Shown: piece after piece, positions 40,812 to 50,231 of the stretch
How the letters are laid out: every line of letters begins with the position of its first letter
Position numbering within the stretch: position 1 is the first letter of the stretch
Source of the DNA: Nitrospirota bacterium
GTDB lineage: Bacteria; Nitrospirota; JACRHJ01
NCBI GenBank assembly: GCA_016212105.1
Contig: JACRHJ010000021.1
Span: 62,001 to 126,000, forward strand
Length of the DNA stretch: 64,000 nucleotides
Direction of reading: 5' to 3'
The notes under the pieces: generated by a model
The model's input: only the letters and a program-made list of their open reading frames with translations
What the model was told of the DNA's origin: nothing
Databases searched by the model: none
Translations under genes and position numbers: made by a program

Positions 40812-42181
40812 AAAAGAGCGTCTACACGGCTGCCCTGCTGGCGGTACTGGTAATCTCGCGCGTAGGGATAGGCCAGGCCGGCGACCTTCAGCCGCTTACT
40901 CAGCAGAAGGCTCAAGGGTTGTACCTGAATGCCGACGGCGGCGACAAGGCGACCGGCTACGTCGAGGTGGACAACCCGGCCTCCGGGTTTATTGTGAGGG
41001 ACCCCGCGAATATCGAGTGGGTATTCCAGCCCAAGACGGACGGGACGCTACGTGTGACGAAGCTCATCGACATGCCCTCGGCGGTCGGTTCGTTCGTCAC
41101 GTCCGGTGTATTCAGGGACGTCCGGGGCGTCATACCTTCTACGTTCACGCGTACGACTACGCGGGGATGTTATAACCCCACTACAGGGCTGTATGCGACT
41201 GTGCCTGTCGGCACGGTGGGGGTCGAGTCTGCCGGCGCGTTAATAGAGAAGCAGGTGACCAATCATGTGTTGTGGGGCGGTGACCAGTCACATACACCCT
41301 GGGTAGCCGGGACCGGCATGGCGTCGTTGATTGCCAACATGGGCATTGCGCCCGACGGTACGATGACTGCGGCAAAACTGACGCCGTCCGCGACTACTGC
41401 GCGCATCTACCAGATAGTCGTCCCAGGGGTGACTATTAACGGGTACACCTGGACGTGGTCGACACACATACAGGCCGACGTTGCACACAACGCCAAAATA
41501 CGTCTCGACACTCGGGATAATTCGTCGAACACGTTGGAGACGATAGAGTTTACCGTTCCGGCTACTACTACGCTAACGCGGTATTCGGTATCACTGGCGT
41601 GTACAAACCCCACAGCGACGAGGTTCCTGGTAGCGGTGTACCCGGACATAACGGCAGGCACGGCGCACGTCTATTCGTCGTTTGGTCAGTTGACTCAGAC
41701 TGTTGCGCCGTTCAGGTACATCCCGACGACGACGGTAGCCGTCACAAAGTCCCTCGATGCGCTGAGCCTCACCAATAATGGCATTCTCGCAGACTCCGCT
41801 GGCTCCGTCATGATGACGTACACTCCCCTGTCCGCGAGCACGGAGACCGTGACGAACACGATTATCGCCGGGCCGGGCAATGGTCTCCTTTATCGCGATG
41901 GGGCGAACATCAAATCGGACGACGGGACGAGCGTGCTCACCCTGCCCGCAACCTGGAGCGCGGCCCAGCCGCTCAGAATAACACTCACATGGGACGTAAA
42001 CGGCCGGAAGCTCCATATCGGGACAGGCTCCTCGGCAACAGCGGCGTATGACGGTTCTTTCGGCCTCGTCTCGACCATAGACTTTTTCCAGGGCGCGAGC
42101 GCGCCGAACGGCAACCTGAAGGATGTGAAGTTCTGGAATGGGAAGAAACTCTCTGACCCGGAGGTGACGGCATGGCAGTGA
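40808..42181 (+). CDS. Signal-peptide protein with LamG-like C-terminal domain
   Basis: A 457-residue protein. The N-terminus is a clear signal peptide (KKSVYTAALLAVLVISRVG, cleavage near residue 25). The middle is Thr-rich beta sequence. The C-terminal about 130 residues look like a concanavalin/LamG jelly roll (GILADSAGSVMMTYTPL, RITLTWDVNGRKLHIG, KDVKFWNGKKLSDPEV), a carbohydrate-binding fold found in phage fibres. A secretion signal on a phage fibre-like protein is unusual. It overlaps the o-spanin and the next gene. Confidence 0.65.
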   Translation: MKKSVYTAALLAVLVISRVGIGQAGDLQPLTQQKAQGLYLNADGGDKATGYVEVDNPASGFIVRDPANIEWVFQPKTDGTLRVTKLIDMPSAVGSFVTSGVFRDVRGVIPSTFTRTTTRGCYNPTTGLYATVPVGTVGVESAGALIEKQVTNHVLWGGDQSHTPWVAGTGMASLIANMGIAPDGTMTAAKLTPSATTARIYQIVVPGVTINGYTWTWSTHIQADVAHNAKIRLDTRDNSSNTLETIEFTVPATTTLTRYSVSLACTNPTATRFLVAVYPDITAGTAHVYSSFGQLTQTVAPFRYIPTTTVAVTKSLDALSLTNNGILADSAGSVMMTYTPLSASTETVTNTIIAGPGNGLLYRDGANIKSDDGTSVLTLPATWSAAQPLRITLTWDVNGRKLHIGTGSSATAAYDGSFGLVSTIDFFQGASAPNGNLKDVKFWNGKKLSDPEVTAWQ

Positions 42182-42567
42182 GAATAATCGTGGTGTCGCT
42201 CTTGTTCGTAGCTGCCGCACTTTCATTGGCGCAGGCCGATGAGATAAGGCTCCTGACCTTCGATGCACCCGGCGGCGCCGTTGAGTACCTCACCGCGCAC
42301 CAGGAGCTTGCTGCGACCAACTATGTGTCAGGGCCGGGCGGCAGCATGGTCTGGGTGTCCGGACCGGGCGAGCCTCCCGCCTCTGCCGGGATGGCCGTCC
42401 TGGGCGCGAGCTACACGGAGGTGTTCGCCGACACAGAGAAGCGCGCAGTATACGAGTCCGTCTACCCACCAGGCCATTACGACCCCGGCGGGAACTTCGT
42501 TGAAGTGCCAGGCGAGGAGCGGGAGTTCGGCAGCTTTGCAGGCAGGGGACAGGAGATGGGGCTGTGA
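42172..42567 (+). CDS. Small signal-peptide protein, unknown
   Basis: A 131-residue protein with a signal peptide (MAVRIIVVSLLFVAAALSLA, then QADE). The mature part is Gly/Pro/Glu-rich with no recognised motif. It lies between two other signal-peptide genes and is coupled to both by short overlaps, so all three probably act together in the envelope or on the virion. Confidence 0.55.
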   Translation: MAVRIIVVSLLFVAAALSLAQADEIRLLTFDAPGGAVEYLTAHQELAATNYVSGPGGSMVWVSGPGEPPASAGMAVLGASYTEVFADTEKRAVYESVYPPGHYDPGGNFVEVPGEEREFGSFAGRGQEMGL

Positions 42568-42599
42568 GAAAGATAATTCCGTCCGTGGTCGGAGGTGGC

Positions 42600-43778
42600 A
42601 TGAAAAGGATAGTCGCGGCAGTATTGGTCTTGTGTTTACTCTCGACGGGAGTGTCATTCGCTGGTGACGGCACCACGGGCAAGCCGGACGTCATCCAGTT
42701 CAGCCTGTACAAGCAGGACGGCTCGGTCCGACAGCCGGACTTGTCCAAGTTCTCAGTGAAGGCCAAGAAGAACGGCACGCCGACGGCTATCACGCCAGTA
42801 TTCAGTAACGATACCACAAGCTGCCGCTTCACCTGGACCCCGCCCTCGTCCGGCAACTGGACCGGGACAATTTTCTACAATAACACGGCCATCGAGGCGT
42901 GGAAGACACCGGTCAGGGATGCGGACATCGATACGTTCGAGACGGCGCATAATACGCAGCTCTCGAATCTTGACCAAACCATCAGCTCTCGGGCCGCGGA
43001 TTCGACGGTCGCTAAAGATTCGACCGTGGCGAAGGACGCCACCGTAGCTAAAGATTCGACGGTCGCAAAAGCTGCGACCGCACTCTCTAATGCGACATGG
43101 ACGGACGCGCGGGCGGCGAAACTGGACTTCCTCGACGCTGCCATAACAAACGTGCTGTCCGCCATCAGCTCGTTGTCGTCCACCGTGTCGGGCATTGTGA
43201 CCACTCTATCGACGCTGGTCGCGGATATATGGGGCTACGTCGGCGGTCGCACAATTACCGGCGGCACGGTCGATACAGCGTCTGACATCGGCTCGGCGGC
43301 GGCTACGAAGGTGCGCACCCAGGCCGATAATGCCCTCCTGGCTTACGACGTCCCGACTAAGGGGGAAATGGACGCCGCGCTCGCTGGCACCGAGGCCAAG
43401 ATGGACAACGTCAAGACCCAGATGGACGGCGTGACGGTCGCGATGGGCGTCGTGTCCGACCAGATGGGCGCCGTCTACCACAACATGACCACGTTCGCGG
43501 GCACGGGCGACACCGCCGTAACCCAGGATTTCGGCGGGAGCTGCAACCTCTGCTGGAAGACGGCGTCCGGCTCCGGAATCTCGGACGGCCTCATCGTAGC
43601 CTACACGAAGGCCGACTGGGCCGCAGGCAACCGCACCGACGCCTACCAGCGCGGGTGGACGAAGACCGGCGACGGCGGGCAGTGGCTCTGGCCGCTCTGG
43701 TTGAACCACGGCGTGACTTACACGCTCGTGTACTCGAAGTCCGGTTACAAAACTGTAACCGTGGAGGTGACGCCTTGA
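42600..43778 (+). CDS. Signal-peptide fibre-like protein with seven-residue repeats
   Basis: A 392-residue protein. ATG 42600 is preferred (CGGAGG 4 nt upstream, then the signal peptide MKRIVAAVLVLCLLSTGVSF); a GTG at 42564 is also in frame. After a beta domain come tandem variants of DSTVAKD (about 148-172), a helical Ser-rich region, the WGYVGGRTITGG motif common in phage fibres, and a beta-rich C-terminus. It is the third consecutive protein with a signal peptide. Likely a fibre or surface protein. Confidence 0.6.
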   Translation: MKRIVAAVLVLCLLSTGVSFAGDGTTGKPDVIQFSLYKQDGSVRQPDLSKFSVKAKKNGTPTAITPVFSNDTTSCRFTWTPPSSGNWTGTIFYNNTAIEAWKTPVRDADIDTFETAHNTQLSNLDQTISSRAADSTVAKDSTVAKDATVAKDSTVAKAATALSNATWTDARAAKLDFLDAAITNVLSAISSLSSTVSGIVTTLSTLVADIWGYVGGRTITGGTVDTASDIGSAAATKVRTQADNALLAYDVPTKGEMDAALAGTEAKMDNVKTQMDGVTVAMGVVSDQMGAVYHNMTTFAGTGDTAVTQDFGGSCNLCWKTASGSGISDGLIVAYTKADWAAGNRTDAYQRGWTKTGDGGQWLWPLWLNHGVTYTLVYSKSGYKTVTVEVTP

Positions 43779-44275
43779 CCATTACAGGGCAGACAACCGA
43801 TGAAACGAGGCCCGACCCGCAGACTGGCGGCCCGGTGGTCGGCGACCGCAACCAAACACTGGTCGACCTCGTCAAGGGCGAGGGTTTCGATTACCGGATG
43901 CTTGACTTCCGCACCGATGCGGACCTGGACACGTATCTGATAAACGTCTTGGACAAGGCCCAGCGTAACGTTCAGGCGGAAGTGGGCGAGACGGTGTACC
44001 TGTCTGATGACGTCGAGATAGCCGCCGCCGTGCAGGACGCGGTCGTCTCCTTCGCTGTCCATAAATGCTGGCTGCGTCGCCGTACCATAGTCGCCAAGTC
44101 TGTCGCCTACTCGGGCGAACAGCATGTCCGCTCGGGTATCACAGAGGAGAACGCCGCGCAGGCGGCTTTGGACGAGTTCTGGGCAGATACCGCGCGCGCA
44201 CTGCGACTCGCGGGGACCGATACCGGCTTCTCATGTTCCGCTGAGGTCAGCTCTCACTTTTCGGAGGCGTCATGA
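43775..44275 (+). CDS. Head-tail connector (neck) protein, probable
   Basis: A 166-residue protein from TTG 43775, which overlaps the previous stop and follows GGAGGTGACGCC. It is helical and acidic (LDTYLINVLDKAQRNVQAEVG, AVQDAVVSFAVHKCWLRRR). Size, composition and place before the gp10-like gene fit an adaptor such as lambda FI/HK97 gp6 types. No specific motif, so the role is by position. Confidence 0.5.
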   Translation: MTITGQTTDETRPDPQTGGPVVGDRNQTLVDLVKGEGFDYRMLDFRTDADLDTYLINVLDKAQRNVQAEVGETVYLSDDVEIAAAVQDAVVSFAVHKCWLRRRTIVAKSVAYSGEQHVRSGITEENAAQAALDEFWADTARALRLAGTDTGFSCSAEVSSHFSEAS

Positions 44276-44766
44276 GCGTGCATATCGAATTCGATGCCAG
44301 AGCGGCACTCCGGGCTCTCGAAGGGTTCAGCGCGGACCTGGCGACGGAGATTATCGACGAGATCGCCGTCGAAGCCGCGCAGGGAGTATACAAGGGTGCA
44401 TTCGAGCGGCTCAGTGGAGATAGGCAGGCCTCGGCCTGGGACTACCCCGTGCCGGTCAGGATGGGGCACCTCAGGCGCGCGCTCTACATGCTCATGCCGG
44501 GTGGCAAGAAGCTCGGCGGCCAGGAAGGGGAGCGTGAGTTCAAGACCCGCTACGCCGTGGGCCACGGCGAGTCCTATGTCGGCGACTCGGCGGCGTATGC
44601 CGGCGTAATCCACGAAGGGCGCATCCGGCGTGGCGCGCTTGGCGGCGGCAGAGGTATGGCGAGGCCGTTCCTGACCGACGCGGGGCGCGAGTTCCTTGGC
44701 GGCGGCATCCAGCGGATCGCGGGCATGAAACTTACGGAAGCGAGGGTAAGGTATGGCTTTAACTAA
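44272..44766 (+). CDS. HK97 gp10-like tail completion protein
   Basis: A 164-residue protein (ATGA overlap). The N-terminal helix (ALRALEGFSADLATEIIDEI), the middle VRMGHLRRALYM and the end YAGVIHEGRIRRGA ... MARPFLTDAGREFLG match the HK97 gp10 family, which joins the neck to the tail tube. Its end overlaps the next gene by 14 bp. Confidence 0.7.
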   Translation: MSVHIEFDARAALRALEGFSADLATEIIDEIAVEAAQGVYKGAFERLSGDRQASAWDYPVPVRMGHLRRALYMLMPGGKKLGGQEGEREFKTRYAVGHGESYVGDSAAYAGVIHEGRIRRGALGGGRGMARPFLTDAGREFLGGGIQRIAGMKLTEARVRYGFN

Positions 44767-45217
44767 CGGCTACATCGCCATCCGGGACAACCTCGCGGCC
44801 ACGCTTGCGGCTGACTCCGCGCTCGATGCGTTTTGCCAGGCGAACTTCGGTCAGTCACTCTCTATCAGGAAAGGGCTCAGGAAGCGCACCGAGGTCCAGC
44901 AGCATGAGCTGCCGCTCGTGATGGTCGTCAGGAACGGGTACGAGATGGAGGACAAGTCTGGTATGCGCGGCCGCGTAAAGCACAAAGCGTCTTTGTATGT
45001 CCTGTATGAGTCGCCGGACGCGGACCTGGCAGAGGATTTACTCGACGAGTTAGACGGGCTGCTGGACATGGCGGTACTCAAGGATGTGAACCGTGGCGGC
45101 CTTGCGACTAACACGCGGACGCTGGAGATGGGGTTTGATGAGGGTAGATACCACCCTGTCTACGGTTTTGTGAAGTTGCTGGAGATAGTCCAGCACGTTA
45201 ACCAAGAGGCGAGGTAG
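44753..45217 (+). CDS. Tail terminator-like protein, probable
   Basis: A 154-residue alpha/beta protein (NGYIAIRDNLAATLAADSAL, LPLVMVVRNGYEMEDKSG, KASLYVLYESPDADLAEDLL, then LEMGFDEGRYHPVYGFVKL). The pattern of N-terminal helix, beta strands and a closing strand resembles tail terminators such as lambda U. It lies between the gp10-like gene and the tail tube, the usual place. Confidence 0.55.
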   Translation: MALTNGYIAIRDNLAATLAADSALDAFCQANFGQSLSIRKGLRKRTEVQQHELPLVMVVRNGYEMEDKSGMRGRVKHKASLYVLYESPDADLAEDLLDELDGLLDMAVLKDVNRGGLATNTRTLEMGFDEGRYHPVYGFVKLLEIVQHVNQEAR

Positions 45218-45219
45218 AG

Positions 45220-45489
45220 ATGAAACGATACCTGGAGTACCTGGGGCCGGGCGAGGTCTCAATCATCAAGGTCGGCAGCTTTTCGACCGGCACGGTCCAT
45301 GAAGTGGATGAGGTCATGGCGCGGGATTTCGTGGACGACTCGAACTGGTCGGTACACGAGACGTCGCCCCATGAGACGCCGTCCATGTATGCCAAGCCCT
45401 GGGACGTCGACGGTGAGGGCAATACTTCCGACAACATCGAGGCCCCGGCACCCGTGGGCGTGAAACGGGGCAAGGGAGGTGAGAAGTGA
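45220..45489 (+). CDS. Small tail-region protein, unknown
   Basis: An 89-residue protein with a beta-rich N-terminus (YLEYLGPGEVSIIKVGSF) and a disordered polar C-terminus. It begins 2 bp after the terminator-like gene and overlaps the tube gene by 4 bp. Function unknown. Confidence 0.5.
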   Translation: MKRYLEYLGPGEVSIIKVGSFSTGTVHEVDEVMARDFVDDSNWSVHETSPHETPSMYAKPWDVDGEGNTSDNIEAPAPVGVKRGKGGEK

Positions 45490-46892
45490 CGCTATCGGTC
45501 TATGACGAAAACAAGGTTGCGCTCTCGCGGCAGGAGCTGTTATTTGCCGCCAAAGAGGCGGCGGGCGCCTTCGGTGTGATAGTTGAGCCGGTAGGTGCGG
45601 ACCTGATACCGCTTACCGGGATCGCCAGTTTCAAACAGGATACCGGGACGCGCGAGGACAAGCGTGTCCGCGACTCCCGCAGCCCGCGTAGCGGCGCCAA
45701 GGGCAGGACTCCCGCGGGGTCGCTGTCGTTTCCGATGTACCTCATGCCCTCCGGCACGCCCGGCACGGCTCCGCCCGGGGACAAGGTCCTTGAGGCGATA
45801 TTCGGGACGAAGACCACCCGCGCCGCCGACACCGTCCAGGCCTCTCCCGCGGCCACGATCAACAGCTTCAAGCCGGCAACCCTGTCGAATTACCTCGCCG
45901 GGCAGCCGGTAGCCGTACTGATAGGCACGCACGTCGAGATACGCCTCATAACGTCCGTGGACACCGCGGTGCATGTCGCACCGGACTTCTCGGCGATACC
46001 GGCAACCGGCGCGGCTGCCTATGCCGCGGTGGGGTACACCCTGGCCGACAACGTCGGCTCCCTCTCCCTCTGGCACAAGAAGGGGCACACCGTCAAGGTC
46101 TATCCGGGCTCACTCGCCGCCGCCCTCGCCCTCGCCTTCGACGGAGAGAACGAGGTGATGCCGACGGTCTCCGGCAAGTACCAGCGCGAGGTCGTCTGCG
46201 GCACGTTCAAGCTCGCGTCGGACATAGACGGCACGGCCGACCCCGTAACCGCGACGGTGGACGACGGGAACAAGGTTTCGGTAGGCGCCCGCTTTAACAT
46301 CACCGACGGGACATTCACCGAAACCAAGTGCATAGTGACGGGCATCAGCGGCGACTCCGTCACGTTCACACGCGGGACCGGCAAGCACGCTTTCACCGCG
46401 TCCGGAGGCGTGGAGTGCACCCCCTGGCTGCCAACGGGCGTGGAGGCCGGCAGCGTAGTCGAGGGCAGGCGCGGCGCGGCGTACCTCAACGGCGTGGCCG
46501 TGGACATCATAAAGCTTGAAGTCAATATCGACCAGAAGGTCAAGCCCCATGAGAACGAAGCGACGTCGACCGGCGCGGACTACTTCGAGTCGTACAGCAC
46601 GCCCGGCGGCCGCGAAGTCAAGGGGTCGCTCGACGTCTACTTCCGCCAGAAGCACGCCGGGTTATTCAGAAGGGCGGATAACCTGACCGCCCAGGCGATA
46701 TGGAAGCCCGCTTTTGTCGCCAACGAGAACGGATACCCGGTCGCCGGCAAGGCGGTAGTGTTCATCGTCTCTTCCATGAGGCTTGCGAAGCCGGACTTCA
46801 GCGAGGACGACGGGGAGGTTGTGCTCAACACCCCTATCCTCCCGGACGACGATACCGGTTCCAATAAGGAAGTATCGCTCTGGTTCCTGTAA
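45486..46892 (+). CDS. Major tail tube protein, probable
   Basis: A 468-residue beta-rich protein from GTG 45486. The N-terminus reads as a phage tail tube (RQELLFAAKEAAGAFGVIVE, SLSFPMYLMPSGTPGTAPPG). The later half has HENEATSTGADYFESY and VKGSLDVYFRQKHAGL, with an Ig-like inserted region between. It is larger than average tube proteins (about 150-300), so decoration domains are likely. It sits just before the frameshifting chaperone genes, the fixed place for a tube gene. Confidence 0.72.
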   Translation: MTLSVYDENKVALSRQELLFAAKEAAGAFGVIVEPVGADLIPLTGIASFKQDTGTREDKRVRDSRSPRSGAKGRTPAGSLSFPMYLMPSGTPGTAPPGDKVLEAIFGTKTTRAADTVQASPAATINSFKPATLSNYLAGQPVAVLIGTHVEIRLITSVDTAVHVAPDFSAIPATGAAAYAAVGYTLADNVGSLSLWHKKGHTVKVYPGSLAAALALAFDGENEVMPTVSGKYQREVVCGTFKLASDIDGTADPVTATVDDGNKVSVGARFNITDGTFTETKCIVTGISGDSVTFTRGTGKHAFTASGGVECTPWLPTGVEAGSVVEGRRGAAYLNGVAVDIIKLEVNIDQKVKPHENEATSTGADYFESYSTPGGREVKGSLDVYFRQKHAGLFRRADNLTAQAIWKPAFVANENGYPVAGKAVVFIVSSMRLAKPDFSEDDGEVVLNTPILPDDDTGSNKEVSLWFL

Positions 46893-46940
46893 TTTAACCG
46901 GGCGGCTTGCCGCCATTCACCCTTTCTCAAGGAGGCTTAA

Positions 46941-47369
46941 TTGGACGGACTCGTTGTAATAAACAAACAGGAGATACTCTCGAACAACGGCGAGTGGGTG
47001 ACCTGGCAGGGCAAGGCCCGCGTGAAGCTGAGGCCTGTACCCAATGACGAGGGTACGCGCATCAACGAGCGCCACACCAAGACGGGCTGGAAGAAGCACC
47101 AGCCGATAAAGGAAGTGGACGAGCGCAAGGCCGACGAGGACCGCTGGGACTACCAGATTCCGGACTGGGAGGGCCTGGTGGACGCCGAGGGCAAACCGCT
47201 GCCATGCACGCGCGAAAACAAGGTCTTTCTGATGCGGCACTACGTGCCTTTCGCATATTTCGTGAACACCGTAATCTTCGAGATGGCCAACGGCGAGAAA
47301 GTGGTCGCAGAGGAAGAGGCAAAAAACTCGAACGGTTCGCCCGATGGGTCCGACGGGCCGGGCGAATAG
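46941..47369 (+). CDS. Tail assembly chaperone, short form (lambda G-like)
   Basis: A 142-residue protein from TTG 46941 behind CAAGGAGG. It lies between tube and tape-measure genes, is acidic at its C-terminus (EKVVAEEEAKNSNGSPDGSD) and ends right after a slippery site. In lambda the short product G and the frameshift product G-T coat the tape measure during tail assembly. No sequence motif alone would identify it; the frameshift and position do. Confidence 0.8.
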   Translation: MDGLVVINKQEILSNNGEWVTWQGKARVKLRPVPNDEGTRINERHTKTGWKKHQPIKEVDERKADEDRWDYQIPDWEGLVDAEGKPLPCTRENKVFLMRHYVPFAYFVNTVIFEMANGEKVVAEEEAKNSNGSPDGSDGPGE

Positions 47370-47674
47370 ACTGCCGTTACCCGTCGAAGCCGGAGCTTGA
47401 ATGCACGGCCTTCAAGAAGACGCTCGGGGAGCGGCCTGAATGCGAAAGCTGTCCTAACCCGGACAAATGGCCGCTTCCCGGCAACGAGTACGCTGTCGCG
47501 GCGTACTACAAGATATGCACCCAACTTGTGATGGACTTCCATCTCGGGCCTTACATGGCGGCCCAGATGGGCTTGGATACAAGGACGCTGGAAAAGGTCT
47601 CGCTAATTTACTCTATCGTCTCGGAGAGGAAAAAGACCGATGGGACAGGAGATAAACCTCCGGATAAAGGTTGA
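46941..47674 (+). CDS. Tail assembly chaperone, -1 frameshift product (lambda G-T-like)
   Basis: The first 129 codons are shared with the short form. A -1 slip at A AAA AAC (47321-47327) moves ribosomes to the frame that continues KKLERFARWVRRAGR to TGA 47674, giving about 245 residues. The T-like part has Cys pairs (CTAF, CESC) and ends overlapping the tape-measure gene by 35 bp. Frame order (from the TTG frame to the -1 frame) matches the lambda arrangement exactly. Confidence 0.85.
47321..47366 (+). promoter_or_regulatory. Programmed -1 ribosomal frameshift signal
   Basis: Slippery heptamer A AAA AAC sits in the correct phase (AAA 47322-47324, AAC 47325-47327). After an 8-nt spacer, TTCGCCCG (47336-47343) pairs perfectly with CGGGCGAA (47359-47366). 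The zero-frame stop TAG follows immediately at 47367. All three parts of a canonical bacterial -1 signal are present. Confidence 0.92.
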
Positions 47675-50228
47675 CGGCAGCGGCAACGTGGTCATAGACC
47701 AGACCACCGTGGCTATCAGGAAGGCTGGCGACGAGGCCGAGAAGACAAGCACCCGGAGCAAGAAGGCCGCTGCTGACATGGATAACGCCTTCAAGTCCGT
47801 GACCGGGACCGTCTTGAGGCTTGCGACGGCAGTCGCCGCCGGTCAGCTCCTGAAGGACTTCAATTCCATCGAGGAGCGCGTCAGGGCTATCGGGCGCCAG
47901 GGCAACCTGTCCGCCGCCGGCGTGGCCGCGCTCAAACAGCAGGTCCTTGACATCGGCGAGGCCACTTCCCAAGGGCCTGATGTCCTGCTCGGCGCGATCG
48001 AGAAAATCATCGCCAAAACAGGCGACATCAAACTCGCCGCCGAAGCAATAGAGGCGGTAGCCCGAGCGGCCGAAGCGTCAGGCGCATCGGCCGTGGACCT
48101 CGGCGCGATCGCGGCAGACCTGTCGCAGAAGTTCGGAATCTTCGCCTCAAACATGGGACGGGCCTTTGACATCCTCTACGCGCAGGGCAAAGCGGGTTCG
48201 TTCGAGCTGAAGGACATGGCATCGAACGGCGAGCGTCTTTTCACCGCCGCCGCCAACATGGGGCTTCACGGCGAGGGCGGGCTGCGCATTATGGGCGCGT
48301 TGCTCCAGATTATCAGGCAAGCGACCGGTTCCGCGGAGGAAGCCACGACCGCCTGGGAAAACCTCGCCAAGGACCTCATCGTGAACGCGGACAAGATAGA
48401 GCAGACGCTCGGCGTCCAGGTCTGGGCGAACGCAGGGCACACCGCGCTCCGAAGCATAGACGTCCTGATGAAGGACATCATCCAGAAATCTGGCGGCCAG
48501 CTCGACGTGCTGGTAGACCTTTTCGACATCCGTTCATTCCGGGCTGTTTCGGCCCTCAATAACTCGTTCAAGAAGTTCGGAGATTTCCGTGAGCTTGACG
48601 ATCTTATCAAGAAGGGCGGCGATTTGTCCGGCACGATGAAGGATGCGGCCAACAGAGGCGACGAACTAACGGCGGCGTTGACGAACCTGAAGACATCGGC
48701 GATTGAGACTCTTAACTCTTATGTCGGGCTTATAAAGTACGCGACCGAGTTTGTCAAGACGGTAGGCGACAATACGGCGGCGGTCGTAGCTCTGGCTGTC
48801 GCGTTCGGCCTCGCCTGGAGTGTCGGTAAGTTGATAACCTTCATCGGCTGGCTCGATAAGCTCGGCCTTAAGCTGCTTGCGATAATCAAATACATCCCGG
48901 AACTTACCACTCTCGGTTCCAAAATAGGAGCGTTCGCTGGAGTCGCCGGCGCATGGTTCGCGGGGTGGGAGATAGGCCGGTTCCTCGGGCAGTTGAAGAT
49001 CGCAGGGAAGACATTAGACGAGTGGGTGCAGCGTGGGTACGCGAAGCTCTTCTTCGACAAACAGACCTTCAACGACAATAAATACGAGTTCGCGCAGCCG
49101 GGCCCTGGGGTGGACCAGAAATATACATCGGAATTCTGGAAAGGCGACTACGAAGGGTTCAGCAGGTACATGGATGCCGTGACCAAGCGCCAGGAGGCCG
49201 AGCGCGCCGAGGCAAACAAGACGGCGACGGAAATCGCCGCCCTCGAGGAGCAGAAGGTGCAGGCAACCCAGAGGGCTAATGAACTGATGGACAAGCTCAC
49301 CAAAGACGCCCTCGACCGCATACAGGAAAAATATCAGGACGCATTCCAGGTGTTTAAACAAGGCACGGACGAGCGTGCGAAGATAGACCGGGCGTATTAT
49401 TCCGAAGTCGTCAATTGGGCCGAAGCCGCCGCGCAGAAGGAGATCGATGCGGCCCAGCGCGTAGTGGACGAGAAGAAGCGGCTCATCCTTCAGGAGATAG
49501 CCGACAGGGCCGGAGCGTTCGCCACGCTCGCTGAATATGACCCGGCGAAGTACGCGGGCATGGCAGCCGATGCCTCGCTCGCCCAGCTTGGCTCGGACGA
49601 GGCCGTGCGCCGCCAGCTCGCGTTATTGGACGCGACGCAGAAGCAGGACTTCGCGATGGCGCAGGCGCAGAAGACCGCAGGCCAGTTCTTCCCGGAACTC
49701 GAAAAAGGAAGCTGGCAGGCCCAGCAGAAGGTGCAGGAGCTGGCCGATACCTTCATGGGCTACGTGGAGGCATGGACCGCGCAGGAGGGCCAGTTCAAGC
49801 TGGAGTTCGAGGATATGGTCACTGACCCGCTGAACGCAATCCAGAAGCGCCTTGAGGAGGTAACCGGCAAGGTCTGGCAGATACAAGTCGAACTGACCGG
49901 CTCCGGTGCCGGAGTAGCAAGCGCCCGACCTGCAAGCGGCGTCCCAGGGACTCCGCCGGTCGAGGGTTCCCATGCCGGAGGCATAGACTATATACCCCGC
50001 GACATGACGGTTCGCGTCCACAAGGAAGAGGCGATGCTGTCGCCCCAGGACGCCCGTGAATGGCGCGAGTTCAAGGCGAGCGGCGGCAGGTCTGCGAGCG
50101 GTGTCTCTATCGGCGCGATGACCGTCGAGATGTCCGGCAACTGGGCTTCCTTGCCGTCCTCACAGGAAACGCGCGAATGGGTCAGGCGCACACTCGCCCC
50201 GGAACTCGAAGCCTACTACGGAAGGTAA
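47640..50228 (+). CDS. Tail tape-measure protein
   Basis: An 862-residue mostly helical protein. Features: N-terminal coiled coil, DVLLGAIEKIIAKTGD and related helices in the TMP family region, hydrophobic segments (about 380-450, VVALAVAFGLAWSVGKLI and IGAFAGVAGAWFAGWEIG), a second coiled coil (about 510-700) and a Gly-rich C-terminus with GIDYIPRDMTVRVHKEEAML, the usual end of tape measures. By the known scaling of about 0.15 nm per residue the tail would be near 130 nm. It determines tail length and takes part in DNA entry. Confidence 0.9.
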   Translation: MGQEINLRIKVDGSGNVVIDQTTVAIRKAGDEAEKTSTRSKKAAADMDNAFKSVTGTVLRLATAVAAGQLLKDFNSIEERVRAIGRQGNLSAAGVAALKQQVLDIGEATSQGPDVLLGAIEKIIAKTGDIKLAAEAIEAVARAAEASGASAVDLGAIAADLSQKFGIFASNMGRAFDILYAQGKAGSFELKDMASNGERLFTAAANMGLHGEGGLRIMGALLQIIRQATGSAEEATTAWENLAKDLIVNADKIEQTLGVQVWANAGHTALRSIDVLMKDIIQKSGGQLDVLVDLFDIRSFRAVSALNNSFKKFGDFRELDDLIKKGGDLSGTMKDAANRGDELTAALTNLKTSAIETLNSYVGLIKYATEFVKTVGDNTAAVVALAVAFGLAWSVGKLITFIGWLDKLGLKLLAIIKYIPELTTLGSKIGAFAGVAGAWFAGWEIGRFLGQLKIAGKTLDEWVQRGYAKLFFDKQTFNDNKYEFAQPGPGVDQKYTSEFWKGDYEGFSRYMDAVTKRQEAERAEANKTATEIAALEEQKVQATQRANELMDKLTKDALDRIQEKYQDAFQVFKQGTDERAKIDRAYYSEVVNWAEAAAQKEIDAAQRVVDEKKRLILQEIADRAGAFATLAEYDPAKYAGMAADASLAQLGSDEAVRRQLALLDATQKQDFAMAQAQKTAGQFFPELEKGSWQAQQKVQELADTFMGYVEAWTAQEGQFKLEFEDMVTDPLNAIQKRLEEVTGKVWQIQVELTGSGAGVASARPASGVPGTPPVEGSHAGGIDYIPRDMTVRVHKEEAMLSPQDAREWREFKASGGRSASGVSIGAMTVEMSGNWASLPSSQETREWVRRTLAPELEAYYGR

Positions 50229-50231
50229 ACG

